Source: Nonomuraea fuscirosea (GTDB lineage Bacteria > Actinomycetota > Actinomycetes > Streptosporangiales > Streptosporangiaceae). From it: 64,000 nt of DNA. The notes beneath the pieces are model-generated. The model had not been told where the DNA came from, did not search any database, and saw only the letters and a program-made list of their open reading frames with translations. This document shows, one piece after another, positions 17,696 to 26,490 of the stretch. The translations under genes and the position numbers were made by a program. Positions within the stretch are counted from its first letter, which is position 1; every line of letters starts with the position of its first letter. The stretch spans positions 33,764-97,763 of the forward strand of contig NZ_PVNG01000033.1 of the NCBI RefSeq assembly GCF_003001935.1, read 5' to 3'.

Positions 17696-17725
17696 GAGAC
17701 AAAAAGGGATCGCGACATAAGTCCG

Positions 17726-17932
17726 ATGACCTATCCGTATCAAGGCGAGTACGCCGAAAGCCTCATCGCGCAGGGCATGGCGCGGGCGGTTCTCCACCTC
17801 CTCGACACGCGGGGGATCGCCGTGCCCGAAGAGACGCGGGAGCACGTCATAGGCTGTCGCGACGAGGCAGTCCTGGACGAGTGGCTCAGGCGAGCCTTGA
17901 AGGCCGAATCGGTGGAGGACGTCTTCGGTTAG
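17726..17932 (+). CDS. Solitary C-terminal module of Rpn-like nuclease (duplicate)
   Basis: 68 aa. MTYPYQGEYAESLIAQG followed by LLDTRGIAVPEETREHVIGC and a WLRRALKAESVEDVF end repeats the last ~70 residues of the upstream pseudogene (TYPYQGAYAESLVAEG, LLDSRGHAVPDDVRERVMEC, WFERALKGDSVEELF). DNA similarity is also clear. The short lysine-rich linker between the two parts is missing in this copy. It appears to be a tandem duplication of the gene's 3' end and resembles the DUF4351-type tail of Rpn-family proteins. An ATG is present with weak AAAGGGA further upstream; expression is uncertain. Confidence 0.55.
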   Translation: MTYPYQGEYAESLIAQGMARAVLHLLDTRGIAVPEETREHVIGCRDEAVLDEWLRRALKAESVEDVFG

Positions 17933-17999
17933 CCGAGTCGGCTGACATCACACCCGGATGGAGGGCGGAGAAGGGGCCGTTCTCCAGTCGGATCCGCTT

Positions 18000-18491
18000 C
18001 TAGCGGGTGCCCCACGAATACGTCTGCTTGCGTAGTTTCAGGTACACGAACGACTCGGTGGCCCGTACGGCCGGGATGGCGCGGATCTTGCTGAGGATCT
18101 CCAGCAGGTGCCCGTCGCCCTCGCACACCACCTCGACGATCACGTCGAAGGAGCCGGCGGTGAGCACCACGTAGTCGATCTCGTCGATGGCCGACAGTTC
18201 GTCCGCCACCGACTCGAGGTCGCCCTCGCAGTTGACGCCGATCATGGCCTGGCGGGGGAAGCCCAGGGTGAGCGGGTCGGTGACGGCGACGATCTGCATG
18301 ACGCCGGCGTCCTGCAGGCGCTGGACGCGCTGGCGGACCGCCGCCTCCGACAGGCCCACCGCCTTCCCGATCGCCGCGTACGGCATCCGACCGTCGTTCT
18401 GCAGTTGCTCGATGATCTGCTTGGACAGGTCGTCGAGCACGACGGTGCCGGTGCTGGCGCTGTTTCTGCGTACGCGCGGCGGCGTCGTCAT
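18000..18491 (-). CDS. Lrp/AsnC-family transcriptional regulator
   Basis: 163 aa. N-terminal winged helix-turn-helix (VLDDLSKQIIEQLQNDGRMP, AAIGKAVGLSEAAVRQR) and a C-terminal RAM ligand-binding domain (VVLTAGSFDVIVEVVCEGDG). The ATG at 18491 is chosen because AGGAGGA lies 9 bases upstream; the frame is open for 37 more codons without similarity. It is divergent from the polyamine catabolism operon and is the likely local regulator, responding to an amino acid or polyamine-derived ligand. Confidence 0.88.
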   Translation of the reverse strand: MTTPPRVRRNSASTGTVVLDDLSKQIIEQLQNDGRMPYAAIGKAVGLSEAAVRQRVQRLQDAGVMQIVAVTDPLTLGFPRQAMIGVNCEGDLESVADELSAIDEIDYVVLTAGSFDVIVEVVCEGDGHLLEILSKIRAIPAVRATESFVYLKLRKQTYSWGTR

Positions 18492-18591
18492 CGAGAGGAA
18501 TCCTCCTACTGGTCCGGCGTTACGGGGGCGTTCCCGCTGGGTTGCCGTCCTGGTGCGACATGTTGTCAGTTCTCCGTGGTCTGTCAAGCGA

Positions 18592-18623
18592 ATTCGTAGC
18601 AATTTGATATCTTCGCCACGAAA
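18592..18623. promoter_or_regulatory. Candidate Lrp/AsnC operator
   Basis: TTCGTAGC at 18593-18600 and GCCACGAA at 18615-18622 form an inverted repeat (7 of 8 matching) around an A/T-rich centre, in the only intergenic space between the regulator and the aldehyde dehydrogenase gene. Lrp-type sites commonly have this form. Confidence 0.45.
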
Positions 18624-18689
18624 TCCCTTGTCCGGATGCTGGCGCTCTGTCAGAGTCGCGGCATCTCAGCCACCTCATCAGGAGGGCGC

Positions 18690-20123
18690 ATGACACCCCG
18701 TCTGCAGAACTTCATCAACGGTGAGTTCGTGGACGCCAAGAGCGGCCGGTTCTCCGACATCATCGATCCGTGCACGGGGGAGGCCTACGTCCAGGCTCCC
18801 GTCTCCGGGCCCGAGGACATCGACAGCGCCTACGCCGCCGCGGCGGCCGCGTTCGAGGCGTGGGGCGGGACCACCCCGGGTGAGCGGGCCAATCTGCTGC
18901 TCAAGGTGGCCGACGCCATCGACGCGCGAGCCGATGAGATCAACGACGCCGAGTGCCGCAACACCGGCAAGCCGCGCGCTCGCATGGCCGAGGACGAGAC
19001 TCCCATCGCCGCCGACCACTTCCGCTTCTTCGCGGGCGCGGCGCGCACGCTGGAGGGCCCCACGGCCGGCGAGTTCCTGGCCGAGCACACCAGCGTGATC
19101 AGGCACGAGCCGATCGGCGTCATCGGCCAGGTCACGCCGTGGAACTACCCGATGATGATGGCGGTCTGGAAGATCGCCCCCGCGCTGGCGGCGGGCAACA
19201 CGATCGTGCTCAAGCCGTCCGACACCACGCCCGTCTCCACGCTGAAGCTGGCCGAGATCATCGGCGAGGTGCTGCCGGCGGGCGTGTTCAACGTCGTCAC
19301 CGGCGACCGCGAGACCGGCGCCCTGGTCGTGAGCCATCCGACGGCCGCGATGGTGGCCATCACGGGCTCGGTCGGCGCTGGCATGTCGGTCGCCAAGAGC
19401 GCCGCCGACGACCTCAAGCGGGTGCACCTGGAGCTCGGCGGCAAGGCGCCGGTCGTGGTCTTCGAGGACGTCAAGGACCTGGGCAGGGCCGCCGCCGACA
19501 TCGCCACCGCCGGCCTGTACAACGCCGGCCAGGACTGCACGGCCGCCTGCCGGGTGCTCGTGCAGGAGAGCGTGCACGACGAGTTCGTGGCCGCGCTCAC
19601 CGAGGCAGCGGCCGGCACGGTCACCGGCGGCCTGGACGACGAGGACGCCCTCTACGGTCCGCTCAACAACGAGAGCCAGCTCGCCAAGGTGCAGGGCTTC
19701 GTCGAGCGGGTCCCCGCGCACGCCAAGGTCCTCACCGGCGGTCACCGCGTGGGCGACAAGGGCTACTTCTTCGCCCCGACCATCGTCGACGGCCTGCGCC
19801 AGGACGACGAGATGGTGCAGAACGAGGTCTTCGGCCCCGTGATCACCGTCCAGACGTTCACCGACGAGGCCGACGCGCTGGCCAAGGCCAACGACGTGAA
19901 GTACGGCCTGAGCGGCTCGGTGTGGACCTCCGACCACGGCCGCGCGATGCGCATGTCGAACCGGCTCGAATTCGGCGTGGTGTGGGTCAACACCCACATC
20001 CCGTTCGTCTCGGAGATGCCGCACGGCGGCTTCAAGCACTCCGGGTACGGCAAGGACCTGTCGGTGTTCGGCCTGCACGACTACACCCGGGTGAAGCACG
20101 TCATGCACTACATCGGCGAATAA
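18690..20123 (+). CDS. Aldehyde dehydrogenase, gamma-aminobutyraldehyde dehydrogenase type
   Basis: 477 aa NAD(P)-dependent aldehyde dehydrogenase. Features: N-terminal FINGEFVDAKSG, cofactor loop TPWNYPMMMAVWKIAPAL, catalytic Glu in LELGGKAP, catalytic Cys in AGQDCTA near residue 282, and GYGKDLSVFGLHDYTRVKHV at the end. This profile and the neighbouring polyamine importer and amine oxidase point to oxidation of 4-aminobutanal to GABA. Start ATG 18690 has AGGAGG four bases before it. First gene of a rightward operon, divergent from the Lrp regulator. Confidence 0.85.
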   Translation: MTPRLQNFINGEFVDAKSGRFSDIIDPCTGEAYVQAPVSGPEDIDSAYAAAAAAFEAWGGTTPGERANLLLKVADAIDARADEINDAECRNTGKPRARMAEDETPIAADHFRFFAGAARTLEGPTAGEFLAEHTSVIRHEPIGVIGQVTPWNYPMMMAVWKIAPALAAGNTIVLKPSDTTPVSTLKLAEIIGEVLPAGVFNVVTGDRETGALVVSHPTAAMVAITGSVGAGMSVAKSAADDLKRVHLELGGKAPVVVFEDVKDLGRAAADIATAGLYNAGQDCTAACRVLVQESVHDEFVAALTEAAAGTVTGGLDDEDALYGPLNNESQLAKVQGFVERVPAHAKVLTGGHRVGDKGYFFAPTIVDGLRQDDEMVQNEVFGPVITVQTFTDEADALAKANDVKYGLSGSVWTSDHGRAMRMSNRLEFGVVWVNTHIPFVSEMPHGGFKHSGYGKDLSVFGLHDYTRVKHVMHYIGE

Positions 20124-20140
20124 GAAGGAAAGACCCTGGG

Positions 20141-21208
20141 ATGACCGAGCTGAGTGCGATCGAGCTTGAAGACGTCGTCAAGGAGTACCACTCGCATGGC
20201 GAGGTCGTCCAGGCGGTCAAGGGTGTGACCCTGGACATCCCCGAGGGGGAGTTCTTCTCCCTCCTCGGGCCGTCCGGTTGCGGCAAGACCACGACCATGC
20301 GAATGATCGCCGGCTTCGAGGCGCCCTCGAAGGGCCTGGTCCGCCTGCTCGGCCAGGACGTCACGAACGTGCCGCCGAACAAGCGCGACGTCAACATGGT
20401 CTTCCAGTCCTACGCGCTCTTCCCGCACATGAGCGTCTGGGACAACGTCGCCTTCGGCCTCAAGCAGCGCAAGACGCCACAGGAGGAGGTCAAGCGGAGG
20501 GTCGGCGAGATGCTGGAGATCGTCGACCTGGCCGGCCGGGAGAAGCGCATGCCGCGCCAGATGTCCGGCGGCCAGCAGCAGCGCGTGGCCCTGGCCAGGG
20601 CGCTGGTCAACCGGCCGCGCGCGCTTCTGCTCGACGAGCCGCTCGGGGCGCTCGACCTCAAGCTGCGCCAGGCCATGCAGATCGAGCTCAAGCGCATCCA
20701 GCGCGAGGTCGGCATCACCTTCGTCTACGTCACGCACGACCAGAGCGAGGCGCTGACCATGAGCGACCGGATCGCCGTCATGAACGACGGCCTGGTCGAG
20801 CAGCTGGGCGGGCCGCACGAGATCTACGAACGGCCCGCGACCGCCTTCGTGGCCGGCTTCATCGGCACCTCCAACCTGCTCACCGGCGCCGCGACCGGCG
20901 GTGAGCTGAAGATCGCGGGCGGCCGGGTGCTGGTCCCAGGTCACGACGGCGAGGTGACGGTGACCGTACGGCCGGAGAAGATCACCATCGGCACCGAGGA
21001 ACCCGCGCGCGAATCGAGCGCCGTGCGCGGAACCGTGGCCGAAGTCGTCTATCTGGGCACCTACAACAGTTATGCCGTGCGTCTCGCCGACGGGGCCGAG
21101 ATGACGGTTTTCCAGCAGAACGCGCACGACGCGACGGCGACGGCGGAGCGGGGCGACTCCGTGTGGTTGTCGTGGCGGGCACAGCACTCGTACGTGATTG
21201 GAAGTTGA
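20141..21208 (+). CDS. Polyamine ABC transporter ATP-binding protein (PotA-like)
   Basis: 355 aa. Walker A GPSGCGKTTTM near residue 43, signature MSGGQQQR, Walker B LLLDEPLGALD, and a C-terminal TOBE domain (VTVTVRPEKITIG). ATG at 20141 with AAGGAA upstream; the open frame to the left overlaps the dehydrogenase gene and is a shadow. It energises the PotB/PotC-like permeases downstream. Confidence 0.88.
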   Translation: MTELSAIELEDVVKEYHSHGEVVQAVKGVTLDIPEGEFFSLLGPSGCGKTTTMRMIAGFEAPSKGLVRLLGQDVTNVPPNKRDVNMVFQSYALFPHMSVWDNVAFGLKQRKTPQEEVKRRVGEMLEIVDLAGREKRMPRQMSGGQQQRVALARALVNRPRALLLDEPLGALDLKLRQAMQIELKRIQREVGITFVYVTHDQSEALTMSDRIAVMNDGLVEQLGGPHEIYERPATAFVAGFIGTSNLLTGAATGGELKIAGGRVLVPGHDGEVTVTVRPEKITIGTEEPARESSAVRGTVAEVVYLGTYNSYAVRLADGAEMTVFQQNAHDATATAERGDSVWLSWRAQHSYVIGS

Positions 21209-21217
21209 CACCCCCTC

Positions 21218-22432
21218 ATGAACCCCCTCATGCGTGGAATGACGCAGCCCCGCACCCGTCGTGACGTCTTCAGGCTGACCGGCTTGTCCGCCGCCGGTCT
21301 CGCCCTGGCCGCCTGTGGCGTGCAGGGGCAGAAGGTGGCGCCGCCCAAGGCCGACGCCGTGGCGGACTACTGGGCCAAGCAGACCAAGAACGGCAAGGTC
21401 GTCTTCGCCAACTGGCCGGAGTACATGCCGGAGGACAAGGGACCGCTGGAGCGGTTCAAGAAGGACACCGGCATCTCCTACGAGTACAAAGAGGTCATCC
21501 AGGAGAACGCCGAGTTCTTCGGCAAGGCCGACCCCGTGCTGCGGGCCGGGCAGCCCCTGGGCTACGACATCGTGGTCATGACCAACGGCATCCAGCTCCA
21601 GCACATGATCGAGCTGGGTTACGTGGTGGCGCTCGATCAGTCGAAGCTGCCGAACTTCCAGGCCAACGCCGGGCAGAAGTACAAGGAGCGGGCCTACGAT
21701 CCCGGGAACAAGTACACGATTCCGTACACGTCGGGCGTGACCGGGATCGCGTACAACACCGAGTACGTCAAAGACGACATCACCAGCATCGAGTCGCTGT
21801 TCGACGCCAAGTACAAGGGGCGGGTCGGGATGATGTCCGACGCGCAGGAGATCGGCAACTTCGGCATGATCGCGCTGGGCATCGATCCGGAGAAGTCGAC
21901 CGAGGCCGACTGGAAGAAGGCCGGCGAGAAGCTCAAGGCGCAACGCGACGCCGGAATTGTCCGGAAATATTATGATCAGTCGTATATCGATGCGGTGTCC
22001 AAGGGCGACATCTGGCTGACCATGGCCTGGTCGGGCGACGTCTTCCAGCGCCAGCTCGCCGGCGAACCCGTCAAGTTCATCGTGCCCGAAGAGGGCGGCA
22101 CGATCTGGACCGACAACATGCTCATCCCCAAGGGCGCGGCCAACCCGGTCGACGCCCTCATGCTGATGGACTACCTCTACCAGCCGGCCGTGGCCGCCGA
22201 GCTCGACGAGTTCATCCAGTTCGTGACGCCCGTCCCGGCCGTGCAGGACCTGCTGCGGGAGAAGGCGGGCACGGCCAAGGGCGCGGCCAAGAAGGCTCTG
22301 GAGGAGATGGTGGACAGCCCGCTCATGTTCCCCACCGAGGCCGACTACGCCAAGCTGCGCTCCTACACCCAGCTCACCACCCAGCAGGAGCAGGTGTTCA
22401 ACCCGATCTTCCAGTCCATCACCCAGGCCTAG
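21218..22432 (+). CDS. Polyamine-type ABC transporter substrate-binding lipoprotein (PotD-like)
   Basis: 404 aa. Twin-arginine-like signal (TRRDVF, residues 13-18) followed by a hydrophobic stretch and lipobox LAAC (Cys33), so probably a Tat-exported lipoprotein. The mature part matches spermidine/putrescine binders (VVFANWPEYMPEDKGPLERF, YDIVVMTNGIQLQHM, PYTSGVTGIAYN, WTDNMLIPKGAANP). The start is uncertain among ATGs at 21218, 21230 and 21239; the nearby sequence repeats CCCCCTCATG twice. It follows the ATPase gene by 9 bp. Confidence 0.87.
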   Translation: MNPLMRGMTQPRTRRDVFRLTGLSAAGLALAACGVQGQKVAPPKADAVADYWAKQTKNGKVVFANWPEYMPEDKGPLERFKKDTGISYEYKEVIQENAEFFGKADPVLRAGQPLGYDIVVMTNGIQLQHMIELGYVVALDQSKLPNFQANAGQKYKERAYDPGNKYTIPYTSGVTGIAYNTEYVKDDITSIESLFDAKYKGRVGMMSDAQEIGNFGMIALGIDPEKSTEADWKKAGEKLKAQRDAGIVRKYYDQSYIDAVSKGDIWLTMAWSGDVFQRQLAGEPVKFIVPEEGGTIWTDNMLIPKGAANPVDALMLMDYLYQPAVAAELDEFIQFVTPVPAVQDLLREKAGTAKGAAKKALEEMVDSPLMFPTEADYAKLRSYTQLTTQQEQVFNPIFQSITQA

Positions 22433-22436
22433 CGCG

Positions 22437-23288
22437 ATGCGGCGGCTCACCCCCTACCTGCTCGCGCTGCCGAGCTGGATGTGGCTGGCGATCTTCCTGG
22501 TCGTGCCCATGGCCGCGATGGCGTCGGTGTCGCTGCAGACCGGCAACGCCATCGACGGCTTCGCCATGACCTTCAGCTTCTCCAACTACGCCGACGCGAT
22601 CGGCGCCTACAGCCCCCAGTTGCTGCGCTCGCTGCTCTACGGCGGGCTCGCCACGGTGGCCATGCTGGTCATCGGGTACCCGGTGGCGTACTGGATCGCG
22701 TTCAAGGCGGGGCACCGCAAGTCCGTCTACCTCTTCCTGCTGCTGCTGCCGTTCTTCGTCTCGTTCGTGCTGCGCACGATCTCGTGGAACTTCCTGCTGT
22801 CGGACAACGGCATCCTGTTCGGCACGCTGAAGGACTGGGGGCTGCTGCCGGCCGACTTCCACGTGCTGGCCACCACGTTCGCCGTGGTCGGCGGGCTGAC
22901 GTACAACTTCCTGCCGTTCATGATCCTGCCGATCTACGTGGCGCTCGAACGGGTGGACCCGAGGGTGGTGGAGGCGGCGCAGGACCTGTACGCGACCCGG
23001 GCGGCGGCCTTCCGCCGGGTGGTGCTGCCGCTGTCGCTGCCGGGCGTCTTCGCCGGGGTGCTGATGACGTTCGTGCCCGCGACGGCCGACCCGATCAACG
23101 CGGCGATCCTCGGCGGCACCTCCAACACGATGATCGGCAACATCATCCAGACCGAGTACCTGACCAACCTCGACTACCCGACCGCCTCGGCGCTGTCGTT
23201 CACGCTCATGGCGGTGCTGCTCGTCGGCATCTTCGTCTACGCGCGGGCGCTCGGCACCGAGAACGTCCTTGAGGCGGCGGCCCGATGA
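22437..23288 (+). CDS. Polyamine ABC transporter permease (PotB-like)
   Basis: 283 aa with six predicted membrane segments and an EAA loop (VVEAAQDLYATRAAAFRRVV). ATG start 5 bp after the binding-protein stop. The end overlaps the PotC-like gene by 4 bp (ATGA). Confidence 0.88.
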   Translation: MRRLTPYLLALPSWMWLAIFLVVPMAAMASVSLQTGNAIDGFAMTFSFSNYADAIGAYSPQLLRSLLYGGLATVAMLVIGYPVAYWIAFKAGHRKSVYLFLLLLPFFVSFVLRTISWNFLLSDNGILFGTLKDWGLLPADFHVLATTFAVVGGLTYNFLPFMILPIYVALERVDPRVVEAAQDLYATRAAAFRRVVLPLSLPGVFAGVLMTFVPATADPINAAILGGTSNTMIGNIIQTEYLTNLDYPTASALSFTLMAVLLVGIFVYARALGTENVLEAAAR

Positions 23289-24070
23289 GGGGCGCGCGGT
23301 TCGGCGACCGCCTGCTGCACCTCTACACCTGGCTGGTCATCGTCTGGCTGTCGTCGCCGATCGCCGTGATGATCCTGTTCGGGTTCAACGACAAGCGGAG
23401 CAAGTCCAACACCACCTGGCAGGGCTTCACCCTGCGCTGGTACGGCGAGCTGTTCGACATCCCCGACCTGACCGTGGCGCTGCGCAACACCCTGGTCATC
23501 GCCCTGGTCAGCACGGTCATCACGGTCGTGATCGGCACCATGCTGGGCCTGGCGCTCGGCCGGCACCGCTTCCGCGGCAAGGGCGTGACGAACTTCCTCG
23601 TCTTCGCCGCCATCTCCACGCCCGAGCTGGTCATGGGCGCCTCGCTGCTGTCGCTGTTCGTCTCCGGCAACGTGCCGCGCGACGCCAACACGATCATCGT
23701 CTCCCACGTGCTGTTCTCGCTGTCGTTCGTGGTCGTCACCGTACGGGCCAGGGTGGTCACGCTGGACCCGTCGCTGGAGGAGGCGGCCAGGGACCTGGGG
23801 GCGACGGCCTGGGGCACGTTCCGGCAGGTGACGCTGCCGGCGATCATGCCGGGTGTGCTGGCGGGCGCGATGTTGTCGTTCGCGCTGTCCGTCGACGACT
23901 ACGTGGTGACCAGCTTCGTCAACGGCTCGACCGTGACGTTCCCGCTGTGGATCGTCGGCGCGGTCAAGACGGGCATCCCGGCGCAGGTCAACGTCATGGG
24001 TACGCTGATCTTCGGCATCGGCGTGCTGATCGCGATCGCCAACGCGGTCGCCACCCGCCGCCGCACCTGA
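23285..24070 (+). CDS. Polyamine ABC transporter permease (PotC-like)
   Basis: 261 aa, six membrane segments, EAA loop LEEAARDLGATAWGTFRQVT, and the family-typical SVDDYVVTSFVNGSTVTFPL segment. It completes a PotABCD-type importer with the three preceding genes. Confidence 0.88.
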   Translation: MRGARFGDRLLHLYTWLVIVWLSSPIAVMILFGFNDKRSKSNTTWQGFTLRWYGELFDIPDLTVALRNTLVIALVSTVITVVIGTMLGLALGRHRFRGKGVTNFLVFAAISTPELVMGASLLSLFVSGNVPRDANTIIVSHVLFSLSFVVVTVRARVVTLDPSLEEAARDLGATAWGTFRQVTLPAIMPGVLAGAMLSFALSVDDYVVTSFVNGSTVTFPLWIVGAVKTGIPAQVNVMGTLIFGIGVLIAIANAVATRRRT

Positions 24071-24091
24071 GAACGAGGGAAGTGGGATTTC

Positions 24092-25486
24092 GTGGATCCG
24101 CTGAAGGCGCTGGCTGACGCGGAGCGCAAGCCGTACTGGCTGGACAGCCCGGCCAGACCCGGGCCCACACCGCGGCTCACCGCGAACACCACCGCCGACC
24201 TGGTCGTGGTCGGCGGCGGTTTCTCCGGGCTGTGGACCGCCCTGATGGCCAAGGAACGCGACCCCTCGCTCGACGTCGTCCTGCTCGAAGGCCGCAGGAT
24301 CGGCTGGGCCGCCACCGGCCGCAACGGCGGGTTCTGCATGGCGACGCTCACCCACGGCCTGGCCAACGGGCTGGAGCGGTGGCCGGAGGAGATCGACCGG
24401 CTCGAACGCATGGGCGTGGAGAACCTCGACGAGATCGAGCGCACCCTCGACCGCTACGGCGTGGACTGCTCGTTCGACCGCACCGGCGAGCTGCACGTGG
24501 CCACCGAGCCGTGGCAGGTCGAGAGCCTGAACGAGCACCTGGACCTGATCTCGGAGCTGGGGCTCGACTACGTGCCGCTGGACCGGGATCAGGTGCGGGC
24601 CGAGGTCGGCTCGCCGACCTACCTGGCCGGGCTCTGGGAGCGCAGCGGCTGCGCCATGCTCGACCCGGCCCGGCTGGCCTGGGGCCTGCGCGCGGCCTGC
24701 CTGCGGCTCGGCGTCCGCGTCCACGAGCGCACTCCCGTCCGCTCGATGCGCGACGACGGCGGCACGATCAGCCTGCGCACGCCGTACGGGGTGGTGACCG
24801 CCCGCCGGGTGGCGCTGGGCACCGGCGTGTTCCCGCCGCTGCTGCGCCGGCTGCGCCACTTCGTGGTCCCGGTGTACGACTACGCCCTGATGACCGAGCC
24901 GCTGACCGCCGACCAGCTCGCCTCGGTGGGCTGGCACAACCGGCAGGGCGTCGGCGACTCGGGCAACCGGTTCCACTACTACCGGCTGAGCGACGACAAC
25001 CGGATCCTGTGGGGCGGCTACGACGCCGTCTACTACAACGGCGGCCTGGTCAAGGCCGAGTACGAGCAGCGCGACGAGACGTTCGTCAAGCTCGCGGGCC
25101 ACTTCTACGACACCTTCCCGCAGCTCGCCGACGTGCGCTTCACCCACAGATGGGGTGGCGTGATCGACACCTGCAGCCGGTTCAGCGCCTTCTACGGGCA
25201 GGCGCACGGCGGGCGGCTCGTCTACGCCGCCGGCTACACGGGCATGGGCGTCGGTGCCACCCGGTTCGGCGCGAACGTCATGCTCGACCTGCTGTCGGGC
25301 GAGCCCACCGAGCGGACGGGGCTGCGGATGGTGCGGGAGAAGCCGATCCCGTTCCCGCCCGAGCCGGTGCGTTCGGGGGTCATCCAGTTCACCCGCTGGT
25401 CGATCGCCCAGGCCGACCAGCACGAGGGCAGGCGCAACCTGTGGCTGCGCGCCCTCGACCGGATGGGCCTCGGGTTCGACTCGTAG
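24092..25486 (+). CDS. FAD-dependent amine oxidoreductase (PuuB/DadA-like)
   Basis: 464 aa. N-terminal FAD motif LVVVGGGFSGLWTALMAKE (GGGFSG at 41-46), GRRIGWAATGRNGGFC, and C-terminal GYTGMGVGATRFGANVMLDL. This pattern matches gamma-glutamylputrescine oxidase-like and related glycine/D-amino-acid oxidases. It probably oxidises the imported polyamine to the aldehyde handled by the dehydrogenase in the same operon. No glutamylating enzyme (PuuA) is present, so free putrescine or an acylated form may be the substrate. GTG start at 24092 with GAGGGAAGTGGGA upstream. Confidence 0.8.
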   Translation: MDPLKALADAERKPYWLDSPARPGPTPRLTANTTADLVVVGGGFSGLWTALMAKERDPSLDVVLLEGRRIGWAATGRNGGFCMATLTHGLANGLERWPEEIDRLERMGVENLDEIERTLDRYGVDCSFDRTGELHVATEPWQVESLNEHLDLISELGLDYVPLDRDQVRAEVGSPTYLAGLWERSGCAMLDPARLAWGLRAACLRLGVRVHERTPVRSMRDDGGTISLRTPYGVVTARRVALGTGVFPPLLRRLRHFVVPVYDYALMTEPLTADQLASVGWHNRQGVGDSGNRFHYYRLSDDNRILWGGYDAVYYNGGLVKAEYEQRDETFVKLAGHFYDTFPQLADVRFTHRWGGVIDTCSRFSAFYGQAHGGRLVYAAGYTGMGVGATRFGANVMLDLLSGEPTERTGLRMVREKPIPFPPEPVRSGVIQFTRWSIAQADQHEGRRNLWLRALDRMGLGFDS

Positions 25487-25499
25487 CACACTTGTGCGC

Positions 25500-26372
25500 A
25501 TGAGAGTTGACTTCAACGCCGACGGCCTCACGCTGGCCGGGGACCTGCGGGTGCCCGGCGGGCAGGGGCCGTGGCCGGGGCTGGTGTTCACCGGGCCGTT
25601 CACCGGAGTGCGCGATCAGGTGACCGGGCTCTACGCGGCCAGGCTGGCCGAGCGCGGCTACGCCACGCTGGCCTTCGACCACCGCAACTGGGGCGACTCG
25701 GACGGGCGGCCGCGCCGGCACGAGGACCCCCAGGGCAAGCTGCACGACCTGCGGGCGGCGGTGTCGTTCCTGCGCTCGCGGCCCGAGGTGGACGCGGAGC
25801 GGATCGGGGTGGTGGGCATCTGTCTCGGCGGTGGCTACGCGCTGAAGTTCGCCGCCTTCGACCCCCGCGTACGGGTCTTCGCCGGGATCGCCGGGGCCTA
25901 CAACAACCCGTACGCGATGCGGTCCGGCATGGACTACCAGGAGGCGCTGGCGGCCCTGACCGAGGTGGTCGAGCGGCAGGATCGCGGCGGGCCGGTCGAG
26001 TACGTGCCCGCCGTGGCGGAGCGAGGGGAGGCCGCGATGCCGGGCGACGAGCCGTACGCGTACTACGGGAGCGAGCGCGGCGCCACGCCGCTCTGGGCGA
26101 ACGAGGTGACCAGGGCCAGCGTGCTGGAGCTGCTCACCATGGACAACATCATGGGCAGTGACTTCCTGTCACCGAAGCCGGCGCTGATTGTGCACGGGGT
26201 GGTGGACCGGTTCTGCTCGCCGGAAGGGGCCGAGGAGGCGTTCAAGCGGCTCGACCAGCCGAAGCGGATCGTCTGGCTGGACGCCCAGCGGCACATCGAC
26301 CTCTACGACCGCGAGCCGTACGTCGGGCAGGCCGTCGAGGCGACCGCCGGCTTCCTGGCCGAGCACCTCTGA
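25500..26372 (+). CDS. Alpha/beta hydrolase of the dienelactone-hydrolase type
   Basis: 290 aa. The nucleophile elbow GICLGGG (Cys near residue 107) has Cys in place of Ser, as in dienelactone hydrolases; Asp is in GVVDRF and His in QRHIDLY. The oxyanion region is FTGPFTGVRDQVTGLYAARL. ATG at 25500; the frame is open upstream but overlaps the oxidase gene. It starts 14 bp after the oxidase stop and precedes a strong terminator, so it is probably the last gene of the polyamine operon. Its substrate is unknown; removal of an acyl group from an acylated polyamine is one possibility. Confidence 0.75.
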   Translation: MRVDFNADGLTLAGDLRVPGGQGPWPGLVFTGPFTGVRDQVTGLYAARLAERGYATLAFDHRNWGDSDGRPRRHEDPQGKLHDLRAAVSFLRSRPEVDAERIGVVGICLGGGYALKFAAFDPRVRVFAGIAGAYNNPYAMRSGMDYQEALAALTEVVERQDRGGPVEYVPAVAERGEAAMPGDEPYAYYGSERGATPLWANEVTRASVLELLTMDNIMGSDFLSPKPALIVHGVVDRFCSPEGAEEAFKRLDQPKRIVWLDAQRHIDLYDREPYVGQAVEATAGFLAEHL

Positions 26373-26398
26373 GCCGTGCTCGGCAAGGTCGTGCTGAA

Positions 26399-26428
26399 CA
26401 TCTGACCAGGAAAGCGCCTGGTCAGATG
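26399..26428. terminator. Strong hairpin terminator after the polyamine operon
   Basis: CATCTGACCAGG (26399-26410) and CCTGGTCAGATG (26417-26428) form a perfect 12-bp stem with a 6-nt loop. There is no U-tract, as is common for actinomycete terminators. Confidence 0.8.
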
Positions 26429-26490
26429 GGGTCGGGCAGCTTGCCGGGCATCATCCGGGTGACCCCCGTCGAGATCACGGGGGTTCGCGC

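Noticed and set aside
16975..17932. Transposase or insertion sequence
   Set aside because: Rpn-family proteins are sometimes called transposases, but no terminal inverted repeats or target duplications are visible and the fold is a PD-(D/E)XK nuclease.
18690..20123. Methylmalonate-semialdehyde dehydrogenase (IolA) completing the inositol pathway
   Set aside because: The enzyme lies in a separate polyamine operon with its own regulator and resembles aminobutyraldehyde dehydrogenases; no CoA-dependent features were recognised.
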